Origin: Scylla paramamosain
Taxonomy: Eukaryota; Arthropoda; Malacostraca; Decapoda; Portunidae
NCBI RefSeq assembly: GCF_035594125.1
Contig: NC_087166.1
Coordinates: 16,730,266-16,794,265 of the forward strand
Reading direction: 5' to 3'
DNA length: 64,000 nucleotides
The position numbers and the translations under genes are program-made. Positions 55,244 through 64,000 of this stretch are shown here, piece by piece (the stretch's first letter is position 1; every line of letters starts with the position of its first letter). Under the pieces are notes generated by a model that saw only the letters and a program-made list of their open reading frames with translations, had not been told where the DNA came from and searched no databases.

Positions 55244-57714
55244 CGTTTTTTCCATGCTTTTTAGTTTTATCATGCCTTCAAAGGACACTCATAAGACATG
55301 TTTATATAAATGAAATTTCAATTCACAATTGAGGTGCTTTGCATACATTTTGGCGTTTTAGTATTTAAGACATAAGACCTACCTAAGACCTATTTCAGCC
55401 TCACTCATAGTACTTATTTCTAGTATGTTCTTTCATTACCTGAAATAGGGCTCTTAACCAGCCTTTTTTTTTTATACGTAACACGCTAAAAAATATTAAA
55501 AATATTTCTTTTTGGTAATGGTATTCTTACTCCATAAAGTGTGTTTTGCATGTGTTTAGAATTTTAGTACGTAACAAGCTAAAAAACACTCATAGGATAC
55601 CTTTTTTTTTTTTTTTTATGTTATTTGGTATTTTCATACGGGGTGATTTCCATGCATTTTAGTGTTATGGTGCATAACAGGCTCATAAACATTCCAAAGA
55701 TATGTTTCTGGAAATTTCGTTTATTTTACCCCTTATAGGGTGCTTTGCATGCATTTTGGCAGTTTGGCACCTAATGATGCAAAAAAGTTAAAATACACGT
55801 TTTTGGTAATTTTCTGTTTCTCCACATATAATGTTATTCAAGTATTTTTGCGTTTTAGAACCTAAGAAGCTCAAAAGCACTCATAATACATTTTTCTTTA
55901 CTAATGTACTTTCATTATTCCATATAAGATACTTTGCATGAGTCATTGCGTTTTCGTACATACCAATGTTACTAAAAGTAGTTTAATTTCACCGTACGGG
56001 TTGCTTTGCATGAATTATGGTGTTTTGTTGCATAACATTGTAGAAATACTCAAAATACTAATTTTTGTAATGTTCTGTTTCTTCACATACAGTGCAATTT
56101 ATGCGTTTTACAGTTTTCGTACCTAAGAAGCTCAAAAACACATTCAATACATATTTCTGATTTGGTACGTAACAAACTAAGAAAACACTGAAAATACATT
56201 TTTTTTATGTATTGTTTCTCTATATTGTTTTTGCATGCCGTTTAGCGTTTTGATATGTAGCTAAAAACACTGGAGACTTGTTTTTATTTTTTTCTCAAAC
56301 AAGGTGTTTTCTATGCATTTTACTGTTTTTGTGCCTAATACGCATCAAAATACACTCAAAAGACATGCTCCTGGAAATAGAGTTTCAAATCACAATAGAG
56401 GGTGCGAAGCATGCATTTTGGCATTCTGGAATCTAAGTATGTGAAAAAGACCCAAAATACACGTTTTTGATAATGTTGTTCTCTTTTTTCATATAGAATG
56501 CTATTCATGCGTCTTAGAGATGTGGTACGTAAGACGATCAAAAGCATTCATAATATCCGTTTCTATTTATGTTCTTTCGGTAGCCCATACATTCCATGCA
56601 TTTTGTTGTTTTTGTAACAAACCTAAAAATACTCTCTTTTTCATAATGTTATTTTTTTCTCCTTAAAAAGAATTTTCCATGCGTTTTAGCGTTTTGGCAT
56701 GTAAGGAGCTGAAAGACTCAACATATACGTTTTTTGTAATGTTGTTTGATATTCCGATATAGGGTGGTTTCCATGCATTTTAGCGTTTTGGTGCATAACA
56801 TGTTTATAAACACTCCAGGGCACATGTATCAGGAAATGTCATTTCCTTTCCCTATATACGGTGCTTTGCATCTATTTTGGTAGATTTGCACCTAACACTA
56901 AAAAAAAAAAAAAAACACTCACAACACACGTTTTTTGGTAATATTGTTCTGATTATCCACATAGAGTGTTATTCAACGCATTCTCGCGTTTTGGTATCTA
57001 AGAAGCTCAAAAGCTCCTTATACACGTTTCTCGTAATATTCTTTACTTTTTCCATATAAGTTACTTTGCAGCATTTTAACATCTCATAAACGCTCAAAAA
57101 TACTTGTTTTTGGTAATGTTACTCTGTGTCTCATCAGTTTTAGCGTTTTTGGTAGGTATCTCGAAAACAGTGAAAAGGAACGTTTTTGATAATGTTTTGT
57201 TTTTCTAATATAACGTCCATTCCATTTTTTTTTTTCGCGTTTTGATGTCTAACATGGATGAAAATAATTATACGCTTCCTCTTTAATTTCACCATAGAGG
57301 GTACTGTGTATGTATTTTGTCGTTTTCTGATCTAACCACGTGAAAATCACTCAAAAAAAAATTGTAATGTTCTTTTTTCTCTAGTTAGTGCTTTTTATAC
57401 GTTTTAACATTTTGGTGCCTAAGAAGCTCAAAAACACTCAAAATAGACGTCTCTCGTAATGTTCTTTTGTTTCCTTATTTGGTATACTTTTAATACATTT
57501 TGTCAGTTTAGTACGTAACATAAACTCATAACGCTCATAAATAATGAAAATACACGTGTTTGGTAAAGTTACTGTGTTCCTCTCTAAATGATGTTTTGCA
57601 CTTGTTTTAGCGTTTTGGTACGTAAGTGGCTAAAAACACTTAAAAGACACACTTTTTTTTTTTCCTATACTGGGTGTTTCTTATGCTTTTTAGAGTTTTC
57701 GTGCCTAACATGCT

Positions 57715-58173
57715 CCAGAAGACACTCACAAAATATGTCTCTGGAAATGGCTTCAATTCACTATAGAGGGTGCATAGATGGCTCGCTTTGGTACATAAGA
57801 ATGCGAAAAACTCTCAAAATATACGTTTTTGATTGTCTTTTCTCTTTTGCATATAGAGTGTTACTCACGCATTCATAATACCCATTTCAAGTAATGTTCT
57901 TTCGTTACCCCGTATAGGGTACTTTCAATTAATTCGTGGTTTTTATACGTAAAAAGCACAAAAAACACTCAAAATACATGTTTTTTGGTAATAAGAATAA
58001 TATATTCTTCTATATATTTTCTCATGCTAAAACGCATGAGTAACACTCTATATGGAAAAGAGAAAAGACAATCAAAAACGTGTAATTTGAGAGTTTTTCA
58101 CATTCTTAGGTACTAAAACGAGCTATCTATGCATCTTAATTGAGATAGAATATATTATTCTTATTTCCAAAAA
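57715..58173. repeat. Fold-back inverted repeat at a strand switch
   Basis: The minus-oriented arm 57870-58008 and the plus-oriented arm 58146-58293 are reverse complements with only scattered differences. The innermost 28 bases, 57981-58008 against 58146-58173, differ at one position. The loop 58009-58145 is itself an inverted copy of sequence at 57770-57870. The arms are far more alike than unrelated monomers of one class, so the fold-back is recent. Confidence 0.85.
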
Positions 58174-58388
58174 ATAAGTATTTTGAGTGTTTTTGTGCAT
58201 TTTTCCTATAAAAACCACAGAATTAATTGAAAGTACCCTACCCTATACGGGGTAACGAAAGAACATTACTTAAAATGGGTATTATGAATGCTTCTTATGT
58301 ACCAAAAAAGTTAAAACGCATGAGTAATACTCTATATAGAAAAGAGAAAAGAATAAAAAAAAATGTGTATTTTGAGAGTTTTGGGACC
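58014..58388 (+). repeat. Satellite array block 7, short plus-oriented island
   Basis: About 375 bp of plus satellite inside a minus array. It reads E-A-(end of C)-D-E, with ACGCATGAGTAACAC near 58032 and ACGCATGAGTAATAC near 58316, so a C-D-E-A unit of about 285 bp appears head to tail with an A-to-C join. The unit matches 25265-25590 and the inverted 57715-58008. Confidence 0.8.
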
Positions 58389-61084
58389 AGCTTTTTTAGA
58401 ATTTTTGTACGTAAGAAGCTCAAAAGACTCAAAAGACACGTTTTTCATAATTTTTTGGGTATTCCTATATAGGGTTATTTCAATGCCTTTTAGCATTTTG
58501 GTGTATAACACACTCATAAACACTCCAAAACATTTATCTGGAAATGTTATTTATTTTCCCATATACAGTGAATTGCATAAATTTTGACTGGTACCTAACG
58601 ATGCAAAAAAAGAAAAAGAAAAAGGAAAAGAAATGCTTTTCGTAATGTTGTTCTGTTTCTCTTTATAAAATGCTATTAAATAGTTTTTTTGAGTTTTGGA
58701 CACTAATAAGCTGAAAAACACTCATAACACACTTTTCTCGTAATACTTTTCCGTTATTAAATATAGGATATTTTGCATGAATTTACGCGTTTTCGTACAT
58801 AAGAATATAAATAACACTCATAACATTTTTTTTTATACTGTTGTTCTTTTCTACATATAGTGTGTTAATGACCATTTTGATAATCAATAACTTTCACAAT
58901 ACACGTTTCTGGTAATTTCGTTATGTTTCACCGTACAGGGTACATTTCATGCATTTTCCCGTTTCTGTACATAACAAGCTGAAAAAACACTCATAATACA
59001 TCGTTTTGGTAACATTATTCTGTTTCTTCATAATGGGTGTTTTTCATGAATTTTAGCGTTTAGGTACGTAAGAAGCTCGAAAACACACAAAAGACAGCTT
59101 TTTGGAAACGTTGTTTTTTGTATTGAAAATATAGACTTTCCATGCATTTTTGCGTTTTTGGTAACTAAAACACTCAAAAACCCTAAAAAGGCACATTCAT
59201 GGTAATTTCGATTCGTTTCCCTATAGAGAGTGATTCGCATGCATTTTACTGTTTTGGTACCTAACAATATAAAAAACACTCGAAATAAAAGTTTTCGGTA
59301 ATGTTGTTCTCTTTATCCACACAAGAGTGCTATTCAGCGGGTTTTCGCGTTTTGGCATCAAACAAGCTCAAAACACTCCTAGTACACGTTTTATCGTAAT
59401 GTCCTTTTGTTCACCTATATAGAGTACTTACTTTGGATGTATTTTGGCGTTTATGTACGCAATAAGCTCAAAAATACTCAAAATACTTGATTTTGGTAAT
59501 GTTACTCTGTGTCTCAATTAGGGAGATTTTCTATGCTTTAAGCTTTTTCGTAGGTAAATACCTAAAAACACTGAAAAAAGGAACATTTTTGGTAATGATG
59601 TTTTTTTCTTTTCCATATCGATTGCTTTCCATGCTGTATAGCGTTTTGTAGTCTAACATGTACAAAAACACTCATAAGATACGTTGTTAAGGTCAAGAAT
59701 ACTTATAATACACGTTTCTTGTAATGTTCTTTTTGTGTCCCAATATAGGGTGTTTTCTATGTATTTTAGCGTTTTGGGGCCTAAAAAAAAAAAAAAAACA
59801 CTGAAAAACACTTTTCTGTTAATGAAGGTTTGTTACTCCATATACCTTATGGTGTTTTGGTACCTAACATTGTCAAAATACATTTTTGGTTATGTTTTTT
59901 TTTTTTTCCTACATATATAATTTTATTCATACATTTTAGAGTAAAAAAAAAAAACACACTGAAAAACACTTTTCTATTAATGAAGGTTCGTTTCTCCATA
60001 TACTTTATGGTGTTTTGGTACCTAACATTGTCAAAATACATTTTTGGTAATGTTTTTTTTTTTTTCCTACATATATAATTCCATTCATACGTTTTAGAGT
60101 TTATGTACCTAAGAAGCTGAAACACACATGAAATCCACAATTCTCGTAATATCTTCATTTCCCCATATTAGGTACTTTCCATGCATTTCTGAGTTTTTGT
60201 ACGAAAGCTAAAAGCACTCATAATACTTGTTTTTGGTAACGTTATTCTCGTTCTCCATAAAGGGTGTTTTGCAAGCATGTAGTGTTTTAGTAATAAAGTA
60301 GCTCATAAACCCTCAAAAAACATTTTTTTTTTTTTGTAACACGGTTATAAACACTCAAAAGACACGTTTCCGGAAATGTCGTTTCTCTTCGCCATATCAG
60401 GTGCTTTCCATGCATTTTGTCGTTTTGGAATGTAAACATGTGAAATACGCAGAAAATAAATGATCTTTAGTAATGTTATCCTGTTTCTTCATACAGAGTG
60501 CAATTCATGAATTCTAGTGTTTTGGTACCTAAAAAGCTTAAAAACACTCAATATCTGTTAATATTCTTTTATTTCCCCATATAGGGTACATTACCTGCAT
60601 TTTGCGCTTTCCTACGTAACAAGCACAAAAAAAATAAATAAATAAAATATAATGTTATTATCTTTGTCCCTAAAGAATGTTTCTTGCGTTTTAGCATTTT
60701 GGTTTATTATAACATCAATAACAATGAAAAGACCCGTCTATGGTGATTTCCATGTGTGTGGCATTTTCGTGCCTACTTCACTTAAGAACTCTGAAAAGAC
60801 ATGTTTCTGGTATTGTAGTTTCGTTTTCCCACATAGTGAACATTACAGGGATTTTGGCGCTTTGATACCTAATAATGTAAAAAACAGTCAAAATGCACGT
60901 TTTTTGGTAATGCTGTTCTGTTTTTCACTATAGGTATACTATTTATGCGTTTTAGCATTTAGTACCTAAGAAGCTCAAAACTCCCATTGTACACTATTCT
61001 CGTAATGTCTTTCACTTTCCATATATAGAGTATTTTGCATGCTTTTTAGCGTTTTCGTGCCCACCACGCTCAAAAACATTAAAA
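58389..61084 (-). repeat. Satellite array block 8, minus orientation
   Basis: Ordinary minus-oriented satellite with one 158-bp tandem duplication at 59811-60100. The right edge near 61085 joins inverted B-class to plus A/B-class sequence in matching phase. No gene seen. Confidence 0.85.
59811..60100 (-). repeat. Local tandem duplication, period 158 bp
   Basis: Copies begin at CTTTTCTGTTAATGAAGG (59811) and CTTTTCTATTAATGAAGG (59969) and both run through GGTGTTTTGGTACCTAACA to TACATATATAATT. Only a few differences separate them, so the duplication is recent. Confidence 0.85.
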
Positions 61085-61430
61085 ATAAAAGCTTCCATAA
61101 ACATGTCTTTTGAGTTTTATCAGCGTGTTACGCACCAAAACGCTAAAAACATAGAAAGATCTCTTTACTGGAAAAGAAAACATTACGAATGTTCTTAATC
61201 TATTTACGTACCAAAATGCATAAATGCATGCAAAACGCCCTTTTTAAAGAAACAATAATATTACCAAAAAACGAGTATTTTGATTTTTTTTTTTATCTTG
61301 TTACGTACAAAAACGCCAAAATGTATGGAAAGTAGCCTATATTAGAAAACAAAAGAGTATTACGAAAAACGTGCATTAGGTACCAAAACGATAAAACTAA
61401 TGAATATCACTCTATATTGAGAACTCAAAA
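61085..61430 (+). repeat. Satellite array block 9, short plus-oriented island
   Basis: About 345 bp of plus satellite: the end of A, then B (GCGTGTTACGCACC), C, D and E, so almost one HOR. It is flanked on both sides by minus array. The E monomer at its right end meets inverted A/E sequence near 61430. Confidence 0.8.
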
Positions 61431-64000
61431 ACGTGAAATATACTCAAAATCCATGTTTTTAATTATGTTATTCTGTTTCTCCATATTTGTTTTCGGGTTT
61501 TGTTACCTAAGAAGCTCAAAAAATACTCATTTTTTCAGCGCCAAAATCCCTGTAATTACGTTTCTCGTAATGTGTTATGGTTTCTCCGTAGTCCATGCAT
61601 CTTGGCGTTTTTATACGTTACAACTTCAAAAAACATTCAAAATAATTGTTTTTGGTAATGTTTTTTTCTGTTTCTCAATTAAGGGAGTTTTGCATGCCTT
61701 TTAGCGTTTTGATAAGTAGCTCAAAATGAATGAGAAAAAACGTTTTTAGTAATGTTGTTTTCATTACCCATCCATATAGGGTGTTTTCCATTCTTTTTTA
61801 GCGTTTAGATGCATATAATACTCATATATATAATACATATACATAATATATAATATAATACTCAATATATTATATTATGTGGATGAGCTACTGAGCAGGC
61901 CAAGAAGATTTTCATGTTGTATGTAATTCAATGTGACAATAAAGCTTACTTACTTACTTACTTACTTATTAGAAGACACGGTTCTGAAAATTTCAGTTCC
62001 TATCCTCATAGAGTGTGCTTTGCATGCATTTTGGCGTTTTTGAACCTATGTGAAACACTTGAAATACGCATTTTTGGTAATGTTGTTTTGTCTCTCCACA
62101 TAGAGTGCTATTCATGCGTTTTATTTAGCATTTTGGTACCTAAAAAAATGAAAAACACTCAAATTACACGTTTCTCGTAATGTCTTTTCGTCTCTCCATA
62201 TAGTGTACTTTGAATGCATTTTTGCGTTTATGTACGTATCAAACTCAAAAACTTTGAAAATACATGTATTGGTAATGTTACTCTGTGTCTCCATAAAGGG
62301 TGTTTTGCGTGCGTTTTAGCGTTTTGGTACGTAAGAGGTTCAATAATCTTAAAAGATTCGTTTTTGGTATTTTTTTTTTGTCTAACATGAACAAAAACAC
62401 TCAAAAGATACGTTTCTCCTAATGCCGTTTCGTTTTCCCATATAGGGAATATTGCATGCATTTTGGTGTTTTGGTACGCTCAAATACCTTAATACACTCA
62501 ATTTTTGGGGTTTTGTTTCTCCATATAAAGTGCTATTTAACTTGTTTTCGCGTTTTGGTACCTAAGAAGCATAAAAACACTCCTTTTACACGTTTTTCAT
62601 GTCTTTTCGTTTTCCCCTTATATGGTACTATGCATGCAGTTTGGCGTTTATGTACTTAACTATAAAGACACTTATGATACTTGTTTTTAGTAATTTTATC
62701 CTGAGTCTGAATGAAAGGGGTTTGGCAGGCGTTTTACCATTTTGGTAGGTAAGTACCTCAAAAACACACAAAAGGATTTTTTTTTCTTGTAAAGTTGTTT
62801 TTGTTTTCAAATATCGGGTGCTCTCGATCCGTTTTAGCGCTTTGGTACGTAAGAAGCTTTAAACACTCAAAAGACATGTTTCTCGTAATGTTATTTGGTA
62901 TTCCCATATAGGGTGATTTCCATGCATTTTAGCATTTTGGAGTATATCACGCTGATAAACACTCAAAAGAAACATTTCTAGAAAAATCGTTACTTTTCCC
63001 CATATAGGGTGGTCTGCATACATTTTGGCAGTCTGATACCTAATAATCTAAAAAAAACACAAAATACTCCTTTTTGGTAATGTTGTTCTGGCTCTCCATA
63101 CATAGTACTATTGAAGCGATTTTGCGTAATGTAGCTACTGAAGCTCAAAAACACTAATAATACACTTTTCTCGTAACGTCTATAAGATACTTTCCATGAA
63201 TTTTTGCGTTTTTGTACATAACTCTGTGAATAACACTAATAACACGCCTTTTTTGGTAGGTTTTTTTTTCTGTTTCTGAATATAGGGTGCTATTGAGCGT
63301 TTTGTTACTTAGGAAGATCAATAACATTCATAACACACGTTCCTGAAAATATTTTGTTTCACAATATAGATTTTTTTTTATATGCATTTTGCCATTTCTT
63401 CGCCTAACAAGTTCAAAACACTGGAAATACTTGTTTTTGTTAATGTTGTTTTGTTTTTCCATAATGGGTGTTTTGAATGAGTTTTAGCGTTTTGGGTCTT
63501 AGAAAGCTCAAAAACACATATGGGTAATTTTATTTTGTATTCTGAAATATGGTGCCTTCCATCCATTTTTTGCGTTTGGGTGCCTAAAATGCTTAAAAAC
63601 ACTAAAACGACACGTTTCTGGTAATGTCGCTTCGTTTCCCTATATAGACTGCTCCGCATGCATTTTAGGGTTTTCTTACCTAAGAGTATGAAAACACATA
63701 AACGTTTTTTTGTATTTTTTTTTTCTTTTTCCATAAAGAGCATTATTCGTGGGTTTTTGGGTTTTGATACATAAGCTCAGAAACATTCATTATAAACTTT
63801 TCTCTTAATGTCTTATAGATTCCCCATGTACAATTGTTTCCATGCATTTTGGTGTTTTGGTACCTAACGAGTTCAAAATCACAATACACGCTTTTGGGAA
63901 CATTGTTCTGTTTCTTCAAATCACTTGCTTTGTATGCAATTTGGCGTATTGTTACCTAAAAAGGTGAAAAACACTCTAAACACACGTTTTTCGTAATGTT
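61431..64000 (-). repeat. Satellite array block 10, minus orientation, to window end
   Basis: Minus-oriented satellite, for example A near 62046, E 62140, D 62235, C 62328, a shortened B near 62382, and A near 62478. It is interrupted only by the insert at 61828-61972 and runs off the window at 64000. No gene seen. Confidence 0.85.
61828..61972 (+). mobile_element. Possible retroposon 3' fragment with (TTAC)n tail
   Basis: About 145 bases that break a B-class monomer. The left part is TA-rich. The centre (61878-61940) has no satellite motif and includes GTGACAATAAAG, with an AATAAA. It ends in about six TTAC units (61946-61968), after which satellite resumes at AGAAGACACG. A unique body ending in a short tandem-repeat tail is the usual 3' end of CR1/L2-like LINEs or their dependent SINEs. 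It is too short to place in a family. Confidence 0.5.

Overview
The window reads as heterochromatin-like, non-coding DNA from an animal genome. I find no cellular protein gene, no RNA gene and no bacterial-type operon. Almost everything is one degenerate, AT-rich satellite, interrupted by three recognisable non-LTR retrotransposon copies, three short non-satellite inserts and eight long (TA)n tracts. The host is probably an arthropod, and a decapod crustacean is my best guess. That guess rests on my recollection of similar LINE 5' leader and ORF sequences in crab data and on the abundance of long (TA)n; I could not check it.

The satellite has monomers of about 98 bp that fall into five classes, which I call A, B, C, D and E. 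They recur in the fixed order A-B-C-D-E, giving a higher-order repeat (HOR) of about 490 bp. By space there are roughly 550 monomers. I call the strand that reads TTAGGTACCAAAACG the plus orientation. Orientation changes nine times: + 1-6135, - 6136-7490, + 7491-10932, - 10933-17790, + 17791-29867, - 29868-58013, + 58014-58388, - 58389-61084, + 61085-61430, - 61431-64000. On top of the HOR lie larger duplications: a 1.07 kb unit at 10.9-13.9 and 16.9-17.7 kb, units of about 2.2 kb at 29.9-36 kb, a 3 kb block shared by 34.07-37.3 and 52.2-54.8 kb, and a fold-back inverted repeat at 57.7-58.4 kb whose sequence also occurs at 25.3-25.6 kb.

The insertions are as follows. A nearly full-length non-LTR element with an apurinic-type endonuclease and a reverse transcriptase sits at 2045-5364 on +; it carries only one visible coding lesion, a 1-base deletion. 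A second, 5'-truncated and more damaged copy of the same family lies at 25615-28646 on + and differs by roughly 2% where I compared them. A decayed CR1-like fragment lies at 13919-15215 on -, contains a perfect 42-bp palindrome and ends in an octamer-repeat tail. Short inserts lie at 50861-50955, 52071-52178 and 61828-61972.

The pieces suggest an old array that has been inverted, locally re-duplicated and used as a landing site by much younger retrotransposons. Open reading frames in the satellite and in the (TA)n tracts look like chance products of low-complexity sequence.
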